Below are positions 49,501 through 56,700 of a stretch of 64,000 bases of DNA, piece by piece. Below the pieces are notes generated by a model. It saw only the letters and a program-made list of their open reading frames with translations. It made no database searches and was not told the origin of the DNA. Each line of letters opens with the position of its first letter. Position 1 is the first letter of the stretch. This DNA is from DASVNK01 sp036383895 (GTDB lineage: Bacteria > Verrucomicrobiota > Verrucomicrobiia > Limisphaerales > SXQI01), in NCBI GenBank assembly GCA_036383895.1, contig DASVNK010000079.1, positions 8,854-72,853 of the forward strand, written 5' to 3'. Both the position numbers and the translations under genes were made by a program.

Positions 49501-52500
49501 GTGCTACCGTGATCATTGATACTCATCCTCCGGTTGCGACGATCATCACTTCGCCATTGGGGCCGATTCAGGCAACCAACAGCACGAACGTGAGTCTCAC
49601 CGTCCGGACCAGCGAACCGATTGGTGCGGCTACAACTCCGACGTTGAATTTCGCGCCTCCAATTGGCGAAGCTGTTCCCATTACATTGACCGGAAGCGGG
49701 ACGAATTGGTCAGGCGTGTTAACGCTTACGGCCGAGATGGGTTCTGGTTTCGGTCAGTTCACTTACAGCGGCACAGATGCGGTTGGGAACAACGGCACAG
49801 ACATCGCGTCTGGTGCCAGCCTGGAAATTTACAACACAACGCTTCCGACCGCGCCGAATGCTCCGACTGCGTTACAGGCGACTGCAATTGCCGGTGGCCA
49901 AATACGCTTGAGTTGGAATCCAGTGACGAACGCGGAAATTTACCGTGTTTATCGCGAGGCAGGCACGAACATCGTCACGCCAACACTGCTCGTGGTGGAT
50001 AATCTCACTACCAACGGTGCGATCAATTTACCCGCAACGGATGGTCCCTATCGCTACGGAGTAACCGCGTCGCGTCGTGGCGCGGAGAGTCCGGTTTCCG
50101 GCACTATCGGCGCAGTATCAGATCGGCTCGCACCTGCGGCACCGACGAGCGTTGCGGCTCAATTGGCCAGTTCCGGTGTTCTCGTCACCTGGACTCAACC
50201 CGGAACAGAAACTCCCAAGAGCTACAACATCTATCGCAACGGTCAGTTGATCCGCACCATTCAGAGCGGCACTTCTGTCACGGATTACCCTCCGCGCGGG
50301 ATTGCGAATTACACCATCGGCGCGCTCGATACCGCCGGCAACGAAGCGGTGAGCACACCGGCAAGCATCTCATTGCTCGTCGGCGGAGTGCGTGATCTCG
50401 TCGCGGTCGCTACGATGGGTCAACCAGTCGCCCTGAGTTGGGCGAATGATGACAACACCGCGGTCGGCTTCAATGTTTACCGCAATGGTCTGAAGCAAAA
50501 CGCTTCTGTATTGGCGCAGCCGAATTACGTCGATCCCCTCCCGGTTGGAAACGAGCCTGTCACCTACGGAATTACCGCCCGCAATGCTGCGGGAGACGAA
50601 GGTGCCCCGCGCACGCTGACGGTATATCCAGCAGAATTGCGGCTGCTGGTGAATGCGCCGCTCGGTGGAAATAGCGGCTCGCTCACGACTCGCTACTTTG
50701 ACGAATACCGCGTAAGTCTCGCGAACCTCAGCTCCACTTCCTCTGTTCCGGTGTCGCGATTCGAAATCCGTCGCACGATTGATGGAGCAGACACGCTGAA
50801 CCTTTCGCGCACATTGAACACGGCAGTTGCGCCGGGGCAATCCGTCGAACGCCGCATCGCCGTTCCTCAACCGCAGTTCGCCGCAAACGAACGGGTTCGC
50901 GCTCGCGCCGTTCAACAAGGCGATAGCACTGTTATTTACGAGAAGACCTTCGAGCTTAGCGATGTTTCCGAGTCCGGCTTGATGATCAATGTTGCGGCAA
51001 ATCAACTACCGCTCGCGGGCGGGTTGTCGACGTTGCAAGTGCAGGTGTTCAACCGCGGTTTTGCCGACCTGAACTTCATCACCGCCACGGACAATGGCGC
51101 GAAACCCGGTGACGTTTACGTCTCTGTTAAAAACAGCCAGGGCCAGGAAGTCGGCCGCACGCTATTTACCGGCACGCCTCCGGGAACATTCTTCCTGAAT
51201 GACGGGCGCGCATTCGTGCGGATTGCAGGTGGCGCATCGGTTTCGTTCTCGATTCCGAACGTCCTGGTCGCCGAAGCGCTCGGGACAAATCAGGCCACCT
51301 TCGAAGTGGTCGTGGCCAAAACTTACAGCGGACTCAACACACCGGACGTCGTTGAGAATGGTGAACTGCGCGGCAGCATGGTTTCGAGCCTCGCGCAAAC
51401 TCCGTATTACGGCACCGCCCAGACTTCGAAGACCGGTTACGCGGATGAAGAACCGATCATCATCACCGGCCAGGCGCTCGATCGTCAGACCGGTAGTCCG
51501 GTTCCGAATTCACCGCTGAAAATTGGTTTTAGCGCGCGCGGCTTCCGCTGGACTCGCGACGTAACCACCGATGCGTCCGGCAATTTCACCTACGAATACA
51601 CGCCGACTCCTGGTTTCGCTGGCAACCTGAACATCTGGGCGGCGCATCCACTTGTGTTCGACCAATTAAACCAGGTCGCCGTCACGTACTATCGGTTGTA
51701 TCCGACTCCTTATCGGTCAGACATCCGCATGTCGAAGAACGACACGTTGCCGTTCTCGATCTCGCTGGTGAATCCAGGCGATGTGCCGTTGACCGGCTTT
51801 ACGCTGGAGTTCAATGCGTATCAGCTCGTGGGAACGAATCGGGTTTCGCTCACGAATATCACAGGCACCGCTAGCCTTGCGGAGGAGTTCACTGTCGGTG
51901 CGAATAAAACCGTTCCCGTGCTGCTCGGTTTACAGGCCGCTGCCAACGCTCCGGATAATGCGATCGTCGAATACATTTTGCGTTCTGCTGAAGGCGGTAG
52001 CGCGAAGTTTGTCGGCGTTGTGACGCTCCTCCCCGCAGTGCCTGTGCTGACGATGACCGACCCGACCGCCGGTTATCTCGAAGTCAGCCTGAACCGCGGT
52101 CAGTTGCTGAGTCGCCAGATCACAATCCAGAACAAAGGATTGAAAGAACTGAAAGGCGTCACGCTCGCTCCTCCTTCCAGCAACACCTGGATGCAGGTGA
52201 ATCTACCCATCAGTGATGACGGACAGATTCGCTTGCCTGATCTGGGTGTGGGTCAATCACACAGCTTCAGCGTGGTCTTTACCCCACCGGCAGATACCGC
52301 ACTGGATTTCTACTCTGACGAAATCATCGTGCGTGGAACAAACTCTACCGCGGAATTCTCGCTGAAGGTTTACGCCCTGGTGACCTCCAGCCAGAAGGGC
52401 TCGGTGCAATTCTTCGTCGATAATATTCTGGGCGATCCCGTTCCGAACGCGAGCGTCCGCATGCGCAGCGGCTTGTTGCAAATGGAGCTGCCAGTGGCGC

Positions 52501-53798
52501 TGACCGATTCGGCAGGCCTCGTGACCATCAGCGATATCCCCGAAGGCGATTGGTCCTGGCAGGTCCTCGCGCCCGGGCATTCCGGAAGCGTGGGCAGCAT
52601 CAAGGTAACGCCGTCGCAAACGGTGCAGGTGCACACGCGCCTCTCGAAGAGCCTCGTGACGATCAATTTCTCCGTCGTGCCGGTGCCTTACACCGACAAA
52701 TACGAAATCAAACTGGAACAAACGTTCGAGACGCACGTGCCGGCGCCGGTGATCATAGTCGATCCCGCGTTCAAGGACTTCAAGAACGTGTCTCCTGGCT
52801 TCGAAGCGAATTTTATCGTCACGGTAAAGAATCACGGCTTGATCGCAATGGATGACGTGGTGATCAAAGGCTCGCAGGTGAACGGAGGCGCCTTGACGCC
52901 GATGATCGAGTATTTCCCGCGGTTGCTGCCGCAGGAAACGGTCGAAGTGCCGTTTGTGTTTACCTACAACACCCCGGGAACAACTCAGCAGGGACAACGA
53001 CGACAGTTGAGCGGCGACGATATCGCACAATGTCTCGTGGGCGCGATGCCGTTCGGTTCACTTGCGGATCCGGCCTTCTTCCAGGGACTCGCGGCGATCT
53101 TCTCTGGAGGGTTCTACTGCATCACGGACCTCACGCCTCAACAGGCGCTGGCCACGGTCGGCGCACTTTTCGCCCTCTCGCAGGTTCTGGGCGCAATTGG
53201 TTCAGCGCAGGAGTTCCTGATTGGTTTTGTAGGTGGCGCGCTGAGCTGCATTATCGGAAATCTTTTGCCGTCCTGGGGTGGTGATGGAGGCAATAGCACA
53301 AGTCCGGGCGGGCATGGCACCGGCACTTACGGGCTCGCGAACGCTGCGTGTTTCAGCGCCGGAACTTCGGTGTTGATGGCAGATGGTCGAAGCAAACCAA
53401 TCGAAGAAATCCAGCCGAACGACGTGATTCGCGTCGGGCCGCGCAGTTCAGAAGTAGCGCGCGTGTCACGAACATTTGCACGCGAGCAGGAGGAGGTTCT
53501 AGAAATCGAGTGGACCGGCGGCACAGTGAGAGCTACTCGCGAACATCGATTCTGGATCGATGGCAAAGGCTGGATTGCGGCATCTGATTTGAAAGCCGGA
53601 GATTACCTCTCCAACAGTGAGGGTGAAAGGGTTCGCATCCGGCGAATTTCGGAACACAGGAAGAAGGAACCGGTCTACACGTTCTCCGTAACGGGCGACA
53701 ATGTCTTCTATGCAAACGGAGTGCTGGTGCACGATATGTGCGCACTCGAGAACGAAGTGATTACCACCGCCATCGCAGGAGGAAAAAATGCAGAATAA
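34566..53798 (+). CDS. Giant 6410-residue secreted mosaic protein ending in HINT domain
   Basis: A signal peptide (about 1-27) leads an N-terminal jelly-roll-like domain (30-192). Then five Ig-like (Big_5)/PPC modules fill about 195-3512. Modules 2-4 have an integrin-like FG-GAP/VCBS set at about 852-1195, 1592-1937 and 2542-2889, with Dx[DN]xDG calcium motifs. A C-type lectin domain (606-726) interrupts the second Ig-like domain, and a LamG domain (2171-2376) interrupts a PPC domain. Then: two CARDB (3515-3755), three InlB-B-like repeats (3760-3985), Ig-like and Fn3 domains, a parallel beta-helix (4310-4520), more Ig/Fn3, and carboxypeptidase-regulatory-like parts (to about 6140). A hydrophobic stretch (6175-6235) precedes the HINT domain from Cys6262 (T6324, H6327, H6389). 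Probably exported; role unknown. Confidence 0.85.
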   Translation: MQARLVAPLKVFIVILFGAVAAKSAAQTPAPVPYSANFESGIGAEWSSTNRDASASAFTAFTGRFANAEAQTLSLSGLNSGTAYTVSFDFYVIDSWDGGGDQFAVDANGVEVFRNSFANYNGDNAQANQNYPFRPDVGRFDLGFINGYYDSIYRNIEVTFTNVGTTATITFRGVGLQPINDESWGVDNVQVRTTASLPVSAIVGGTIPAPGSTSVQALDGFTITANRNLRATEAGTAANYGLIGAGPNGTFGDAGDFTVTLTPTFTIGKTVSFGVSTVPLQPGKYRFTALNLVDANAQAVQSYTNEFTIAHPVLGQIESASNNTLQEATTLTIAESPAGSGFLTGFGAGVFSPATDNDFWRFDAESGDRVSVFLRAEGLNIYPDIILRNAANQELTRIFGSYEGYALLQNFIISTPGTYYIQVFSRNNVGGRYSFRVDQSRRPELEVEANNTIAAANNLTLQLSAGSYQARVAGAITPGESADFYRLGTLNVGNAINVSIAVPDGSELTPTTTQLAIYVEGQADPVATSSSGTLSHTVAVNGVHFVKVESATQTVRAQYLATITITDGVGPVVNNVTLPAEASTTTEIVNGFTVTFSEPVDGGFARLPGFQYYNGHAYALTASSVTWAAAEAEAVGRGGHLVTINNAAENTWVNAVFGSGWIGFTDQASEGDFTWISGESSTFTAWSGGEPNNSGGAENWAGMLSSGVWNDYGAVSTLRGIIEVEGADADSDGIPDAADPYPTDKTNGFELRSAGADDVFGNGDDRVYMLTSLGYSGGLSASFLISDGPLQPGKLRLTISTSITDRAENHMSSAYVRSFDVAALGGFVLENTRNGSIGEATSLSTIANAAGDGSFTPVAAYPAGASPWAIVRGNFNADAHADIAVANRNGHNVSVFLGRGDGSFDAAVNYAVQNGPISIATGDFNEDGNVDLVTGNHDQHSASVLLGNGNGTFQTATNLSGGLSNPRSVVVADLNSDGNQDLVFGNGNNRVTVRLGNGNGTFATEATYTTESASWGVAVGDLNADGRPDVVAGNQGASSVSVLLGNADGTLQTHVTNPVGQNPRWVALGDLNGDNRLDIATMNYNGNNNTFSVLLNAGNGTFGAATTFDSGTSDSYHIVIQDVTGDGKRDLAASGYGNSVVTIAPGNGDGTFGNLISYGVGGNPMNILFADLNGDGRTDFATANYGNSTMAVHFGNRLQALSEDPAGSGLRTGQGRGALANTGDYDHWSFSGNAGDTVVVATDVPGNPSSSGLYFRILNSVGTELRSFYANSQGFGQSAPLVLPATGTYFVEVRYNYQYFGEYRLRVTLAPTPVQIETEDNNQTSQANFPALALNTHTLSAKVLGYISAGDQSGDYYALGNLGVGASINVNFRETVRGPFDQTIRILDRTGAAVFTATEGATNAAFIVPADNQGMYYVRVTGNFSPTDPGYAPGLFSQYLLDVTVTDSVAPTITSLTLPAQNSTNISVAPTFTIGFSQDMLAPTVLTNTSYELRSAGADGLFGNSDDQLYAVVCQGYTAGLSATYRITDGPLQPGKYRFRITTGLQDVAANPIAAEVVREFVVNAVSGFIYENRNNNSASGATPLSAVAAGADGSFLHSVSYPAGSNPWAIVSGKFNADNHLDVAVGNRSGSSVSVYLGNGDGTFSSGVNYAVQGGPISMVSGDFNGDTKLDLAVGNYDNNSGSILLGNGDGTFQTATHFSGGLSNPRGLASADLNGDSKLDLVFGNNSGSSVTVFLGNGDGTFGSNTNFPAANGPWTVQIADVDGNSRLDIVTGNYSADNVSVLLGNGNGTFAAPVSYPIGQNPRSLSLGDLNKDGIIDLATINLNNQFSILFGIGDGTFGTNVTFASQTSDPYDVEIVDINGDGNKDMVGAGLGDGVLVYALGNGNGTFQELVEMGVAGNPMNFVVADVNADSRPDFVTAGYYGNNIAVLLGNGVKNLTEDPVGSGFRTAFGRGNLDSGSDVDFWSFSAKAGDRLMVANENPGNPGSSQLYFEIKRPDGSANLVAWYPDFAGWGQSPPVIIPADGTYYLRVAPNYQYYGEYRFRITLAPASTQLEAEPNNNSGQSTVVTLQNVEGHEIGKLLGYMSVGDSAGDFYSLGNLSGSTTISMNLAKPSTSGLSAIIDVLNSAGAIVASNTPGAATFSYTIPAGGDGAYYLRVTSAGPSRPGDNGPFLSFDGGNARVETGAWAPGTNWTVQAWVRPSAIPAGRRGIAGSFSGCQDWGLAQVDGQLIAAIRPPGECSGAIASGVFVSIDQWYHVTATSDGTTARIYVNGELKGSGPVDPAFRPTTAGMWIGGEVCCGAYFPGLIDDVRVWNRTLATEEVAASMGNILTGAESGLAGYWKFDEHTGTALADLSGQNHNGNGVGNLKWVRAGATSATGLGFASQYILNVDLADTVPPTVASVSLPAEGATSTGLETHFSVTYSKDMSPAAINSSTNYSLRAAGIDGTFGTGDDVVYAVVSDGYVSGLTANYSVTDGPLQPGIYRFTIGTGVRSRSGTALTTPYVRNFAINAVAGFFLEPRFNDTTAVAGTLSSNLLSTPDGSFVVGGSTAVGSNPYSIATADFDGDGIPDLVTANYSSANVSLLRGNGDGTFQPATNTAVGQNGPIALLSGDFNKDGRPDVAVANRNSDSMTVLLRTTTGFDAPVIYAAGNAPRGIGAADFNADGNLDLVVPNESSDNISVFLGRADGTFQARVNYAAGDGAFGVTTGDFNTDGRRDIAVANQNSDDVSVFIGAGDGTFGSPVVYPLGANARPRGISAVDLNGDGRLDLMTVGAGVNRAFVLTGKLDGTFNSPVSYDSGGSDPYGILVTDVNGDGWWDVVVANYGSSRLGILLGNGDGTLSEVMNYSIAGNPIAIAIGHFDSDPSVELAVANYSAGTVTILDARTSQPLIAENPASSGLRTVAARGQIFNSVDTDFWSFSADAGDSITLAFQTPGNPSSSSLNYRVIRPDGEILFSVNGTGTGWGEGTGIIPASGTYFVQVRQSQAFYGEYRFRVSLARKPLQMESEDNDARTRGDGLNFAAVSGKRTATITGYTSLGDGGTGGDFFAVGNIAEGTTIQLTLTKPTNSAYEGTITILKADGVSVASAASTAGSLNYTIPSGAGGAYYVQLTASSGALDYFSQYLLKVELSDSTPPAIVSTTLPTEGSTTLAVYDRFAIGFNKDMNAALVNAGGSYDLRAAGDDGNFGTADDQRYTVVPGTYSAGLSATFSITDGPLQAGSYRFSVTGLRDLFGNTLPPFTRSFVIEARDGFTVEDRDNGTAVTATPLAFVEIQTGLKTGAGRGNLTSTGDLDFWSFEGNAGDRISVGVENPGFPGSSQLYYRIDRPDGTMLFDFYSDGNGSGEYDDAVLPVAGTYVLRVRYNNDYQGEYNLRVTVNSSAVQLEREANETVANATALTFTTAGSTRNSSGAGYVRRGTDVDYYNLGTLTNGSTVFLAVRVPSGSTLDPVVGVYNAANGYVTEVTGGRATDGVAQVQITSTGTYYAVVRGNDGSSGLMAHYILDAQVVPTGSVSFPNLQVTSITPLSGTINSGDNVAITFVVSNAGSSATAGSSWTDRVVLSSNTTLGDTDDVTLGIFNRSGTLAAGANYNGNVNGRLPDGISGQFYILVQTDFGNDVNEFVLEGDNSSASAAFAVTLAPYADLKVENLAVTPGTGGTYNIAWNTANRGQRAVNTAFKERVIVRNVATGISLLNAERDVTNAIAISGTLPQTASVNVAGFGTFEVIITTDSRNGIYEFDAVSHTSAEQNTAQTTFQVFQDLAVAVSVNPASAGTVTGAGTFQSGSTVTVTASPITTSLPYQFLNWTENGQFQSGSASYSFTLNSARQLLANFVLPTYQVAATAVPSNGGTISGRGSYPHGSSVILTATPALGYKFVNWSESNVVVSTSASLTNIITTNRTFVASFSEANVQHIVTTETSPAGVTNIAGAGTYTNGASFQFTAPNRVTNSATIYTFQEFRINGSVVTSLPTYTKSFSTLDPTNLTVTAVYQSQSIRPVIAEVIRNFQDPAPATTNFLLSLRFDRSMNPAVPLSLVITNPTKQSSIVVPNTGVWSTGTRPTDTYSAPAIALSSAVEGTNILIASGGRDTVGTQMQETNATTVVVDATAPTAPVISLVSSNGASATFSWSGYTAPADLSAFRIYLQRTNFANLTGITPLGGVDAAIRNYTLNGLQLDTNYFVAVVALDAAGNASGVNTFPFNLGSTVPPPVALQATPSGSDAVTLSWSGYNTTNIIGFAEFRLYYENTPFTSVASLAAKETFSANERSVVLENLDRSKTFYFALVGVNRLGQFNPAVTTARWSDPYSGTISSNLTIGSAAENVVDIYAPITVANGAVLTVSPGTTLRFANGAGITVQSGRLIAEGTALDPITFTSANDQVGSAPAAGDWEGVTLSDAAGVSRLAHVFIKYGKGLTVNAGTPVLTAFSALYNAGAGLNTRNSVALETAEAFLAYNDVGLQQGNASRLVVRNSIIKNNDTNAWANGSNTLIATQNWWGTTVQTEIGGLVLGSVTTTGNLGTEPVLTPAAEALDEITQTSSRNLELRLAARGAESVRLSEDSTFAGAFYGPYTNRTSFQLSEGGGQKTVYVQFRSVTGGTSTPLAVNVNYVTGGPVISAFNLTEGLVLNRPFTVTASATAPVGMRALELYIDGQPVGTNSGSSLSLTLDTRNFSDAVHRARLVARDLSGSIAVSECNITVANVPPPAPVITGPVEGAIVNTPSFSVQGTAEPNSAVRVTRNGAAIATVTATAAGTFSASGLTLVEGRNRIVATAFDAIGSTPSTTVNVYLDTVVPERLILDTPVYQPGTGLQFTWRYSPTGKQPTKYELFWSQTPFTTTNQATGRSLVLIRQAYTLQGLANGTWQFRVIGYDDVGNASALSDPVSFAYDALPPVFTLAFDKSSPVGTGPLHLTLTANEALAATPSLTMTAQGAPPILVHLTGTAVNTYEATLTIGRTTGNGPLAFNVTGQDLQGNQFRGAPNGATVIIDTHPPVATIITSPLGPIQATNSTNVSLTVRTSEPIGAATTPTLNFAPPIGEAVPITLTGSGTNWSGVLTLTAEMGSGFGQFTYSGTDAVGNNGTDIASGASLEIYNTTLPTAPNAPTALQATAIAGGQIRLSWNPVTNAEIYRVYREAGTNIVTPTLLVVDNLTTNGAINLPATDGPYRYGVTASRRGAESPVSGTIGAVSDRLAPAAPTSVAAQLASSGVLVTWTQPGTETPKSYNIYRNGQLIRTIQSGTSVTDYPPRGIANYTIGALDTAGNEAVSTPASISLLVGGVRDLVAVATMGQPVALSWANDDNTAVGFNVYRNGLKQNASVLAQPNYVDPLPVGNEPVTYGITARNAAGDEGAPRTLTVYPAELRLLVNAPLGGNSGSLTTRYFDEYRVSLANLSSTSSVPVSRFEIRRTIDGADTLNLSRTLNTAVAPGQSVERRIAVPQPQFAANERVRARAVQQGDSTVIYEKTFELSDVSESGLMINVAANQLPLAGGLSTLQVQVFNRGFADLNFITATDNGAKPGDVYVSVKNSQGQEVGRTLFTGTPPGTFFLNDGRAFVRIAGGASVSFSIPNVLVAEALGTNQATFEVVVAKTYSGLNTPDVVENGELRGSMVSSLAQTPYYGTAQTSKTGYADEEPIIITGQALDRQTGSPVPNSPLKIGFSARGFRWTRDVTTDASGNFTYEYTPTPGFAGNLNIWAAHPLVFDQLNQVAVTYYRLYPTPYRSDIRMSKNDTLPFSISLVNPGDVPLTGFTLEFNAYQLVGTNRVSLTNITGTASLAEEFTVGANKTVPVLLGLQAAANAPDNAIVEYILRSAEGGSAKFVGVVTLLPAVPVLTMTDPTAGYLEVSLNRGQLLSRQITIQNKGLKELKGVTLAPPSSNTWMQVNLPISDDGQIRLPDLGVGQSHSFSVVFTPPADTALDFYSDEIIVRGTNSTAEFSLKVYALVTSSQKGSVQFFVDNILGDPVPNASVRMRSGLLQMELPVALTDSAGLVTISDIPEGDWSWQVLAPGHSGSVGSIKVTPSQTVQVHTRLSKSLVTINFSVVPVPYTDKYEIKLEQTFETHVPAPVIIVDPAFKDFKNVSPGFEANFIVTVKNHGLIAMDDVVIKGSQVNGGALTPMIEYFPRLLPQETVEVPFVFTYNTPGTTQQGQRRQLSGDDIAQCLVGAMPFGSLADPAFFQGLAAIFSGGFYCITDLTPQQALATVGALFALSQVLGAIGSAQEFLIGFVGGALSCIIGNLLPSWGGDGGNSTSPGGHGTGTYGLANAACFSAGTSVLMADGRSKPIEEIQPNDVIRVGPRSSEVARVSRTFAREQEEVLEIEWTGGTVRATREHRFWIDGKGWIAASDLKAGDYLSNSEGERVRIRRISEHRKKEPVYTFSVTGDNVFYANGVLVHDMCALENEVITTAIAGGKNAE
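36266..45100 (+). repeat. Intragenic module repeats (Ig-like + VCBS + PPC) in the giant gene
   Basis: Three copies share the same series of motifs. The start of the VCBS section (DGSF) lies at about 37120, 39341 and 42196: the second spacing is longer by about 630 bases, the size of the inserted LamG domain. A fourth copy (from about 43975) lacks the VCBS part, and so does the first one, just upstream of the segment (35150-36265). The segment grew by tandem duplication and domain insertion. Confidence 0.75.
53349..53738 (+). other. HINT (Hedgehog/intein) autoprocessing domain inside the giant protein
   Basis: The domain starts with Cys6262 in NAACFSAGTSVLMADG and has the block-B TREH (T6324, H6327) followed by RFWIDGKGW. 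It ends with GVLVHD (H6389-D6390). This set is that of the HINT domains placed before the toxin in polymorphic toxins. Only 20 residues follow, with no toxin fold. N-S acyl shift and cleavage before Cys6262 are predicted; splicing is unlikely because the terminal Asn and a +1 nucleophile are missing. Confidence 0.8.
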
Positions 53799-56700
53799 AT
53801 CCTCCGCAACATCATCCATGAATTCAATCGAGACGATGAAGACAGCAACCTTAAAGCGATTCAGCCTTTGGATGGTCTGCCTCGTGTTCGTGCTCATCCC
53901 ACTGCGTGCTCAACAACAATTCGCCGGTGTCTGCGCACGCGTGAAAATGGAAATCCTCCAGGAATTGACCCTGGAGCGAATCGGCTTCGAAGCGACCCTC
54001 GAACTGACGAACAACGACGGTGACGATCCGATTACCGATTTCTCCGCGCAATTGACGTTTGAGAATCCTCTTCTGACGACAAACACAACTCCGCACGATG
54101 CGTCTCAATTATTCTTTGTGCGCGCGCCTACATTCGAGAACATCGAAAACGTCAGCGGTACCGGTTCCATCGGGCCCACCAAGAAAGCAATCATCCGCTG
54201 GTTTATTATTCCGAAAATCTCGGCGGGCGGCACCAGTCCCGACGGCGTGAAATACCGTGTTGGCGCAGTTCTCAGTGGGAAGATTCGCGGCAAAGCCATT
54301 CCGGATGACGTCCTGAAAGTTTTTCCGGCCACAATTCCCGTGAAACCGGAACCGCAACTGGAGATCACATATTTCCAACCGCGCGATGTGCAGGGTGATG
54401 ATCCGTTCACACCTGAAGTCGAGAGCCCGATTCCATTCACTGTCGGTGTGCTCGTGAAAAACTCCGGCTACGGTCTGGCAAAGAAGATGAAGATCGCTTC
54501 GCAGCAGCCGCGTATCATTGAAAACCGTCAGGCACTGCTGCTGATCGCTCAGTTGCTCGGATCGCGCGTGAATGATTCTTCTCTCGCGAACGGCAATCTC
54601 ACCATCGACCTAGGCGATTTAAATCCAGGCCAGACGACGAAAGGCGCATGGGACATGATCACGTCGCTATCGGGCGAATTCGTGGAGTTCAAAGCCAGCT
54701 ACACACATGCTTCCGAACTAGGCGGCCTGGAGACGTCGGTTATCAAATCGCTCAACGCCTATTTCATTTCGCACGAAGTTCAAAACGACCAACCGGGGCG
54801 TGATAGCATCAAGGATTTTCTTGCGGATACAGACAACGATTTCGTTCCAGACGCACTGTACGAGAGCGAAGGAAATATTCTTCCCGTCAATAATCTTGAG
54901 AATGTGCAAATCACGGGGTCCGGTTATAACTACACGCTTACCCTAAACGCAGATAAAGGTAGCTGGGGTTACTTCCGCGTTTCCGATCCGGCGCAGGCGC
55001 GCCTGCCGATCAGCCGCGTCGTTCGTTCCGACGGCAAAGTGCTCAACGCAAACAACGTATGGACGAATGTCCGTTACGAGGAGGGCAGCAATCGCCGCCT
55101 CGCCTGGCTGAACTTTGTCGACCTCGTCAATGTGGCCAACTACACCTACACCATCACCTACGCGCCGGTCGCGCAGGACACTACGGACCCGGCCACAACG
55201 CTCCATTTCGCTGGCGCGGTCACGCAATCAGGCGGGAAATATTACATCACACCGGAAACGCAGATGTATTTCATCTCTGATGATGTCAGTCCGGTAAGCA
55301 TTTATTACAGCGTGACGAACAGTGCGTTTCTCCCGGCGGTGCCGTTTCGCTTGCAAAATCCTGGCGAGTATCCGATCCGCTTTTACGCGGTGGACACCTT
55401 CAACAACACCGAAACGACAAATACCGCAACACTCGTCGTGAGCGGCGTGACCTCGCTGGATTTTGCATCTATCAACGGTCCCGCGGATCCCATCGCCATT
55501 CCCGGAGATGCATCGTCGATTCGCCCTGGTTCTGCTGCCATCACCTTCTCCGCGCAATCGAATCCCACTCCGATTAATGCGCAGGTGGACGTCTTCCAGG
55601 GTGTCCTTGGATGGGCTACCGTCGCGAATGTTCCATCTTCTCCGACACGCGCCACCACCGCCTCACTTACGATCGGCGGTGACAACGTTGATTATTACAA
55701 ATACCGTGTGAACTCCGGAGCCTGGAGCAGCGAACAACCTGTTTCCGCTCCGGTTGCGCTGAGTAATCTCGCGGGCAACACACGTGTCGATATTCTCGGA
55801 CGTTCGCAATATGGCCTTTACCTGCCGGACACGAACGGAGTCAGTGTGTCATGGGTCGTCGATGCAAATGCGGCCACTACCATTGTCACGGGTACCCCTG
55901 CAACACCGACGCGTAACAACAACGCGAACCTCGCTGTCAGTGGCGCTGGATTGACCCACTATCGTTACTCCGTCAACGGCGGGTTTTATCGGCCGGAATC
56001 GAATATCGCCAGCGGCATTGTCCTCTCCGCGCTGAGCGGATCTACGCAAGTCGTTTCGGTCATCGGCAAAGTCAGCAATGTGTACCAACTGACCAACGTC
56101 GCTACCACCGTTTCCTGGAAATATGATCCGGCGTACGGATCGGATATGACCGCGCTCGTCAAGGTGCGCTCCGCCGGCTTCACCAACATTGGCAGCGGCG
56201 TTTCGACCTTCACCTGGCATGGCCGCAACGATGCGGGAGTCATTGTCACTCCGGGTTGGTATACCGTCCGTGTGACATTGACCGATTCGCTCGGCCGCCA
56301 GGTATTCGCCACTAAACTGGTCAAGCTCGACGAAGTCTCTGGCACCGTGACGGAACTCGCCGGCGCAGTTCGGGGCCCGAAGAATCCGCATGCTCGTCGC
56401 GGACGCGTCGTCTGGCAGGATCAAAGCACTGGCGGTTTCAATATTTATGCGCGCGCTCTTTCCAGTGCCACGGCGCAAATTGTGCCGGTCACTTCCGGCG
56501 CGCTTTCCCAGGAGAATCCGAAAACCGATGGTCGCTATGTCGTCTGGCAAGCCCGGCAGGCGAATGGGAATTGGGATGTTTACCTGAAAGATCTCGAATT
56601 GAATACGCCCGCGGTGTCCGTAGCCCAAAGCACCGTTCGCGATGAGATCAATCCTGCAGTCGAATGGCCTTGGGTTGTCTATCAATCTCGCGAAAGCGGT

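Noticed and set aside
53738..53798. Possible short toxin after the HINT domain
   Set aside because: Only 20 residues remain, too few for any known toxin fold; the next frame encodes a separate signal-peptide protein.
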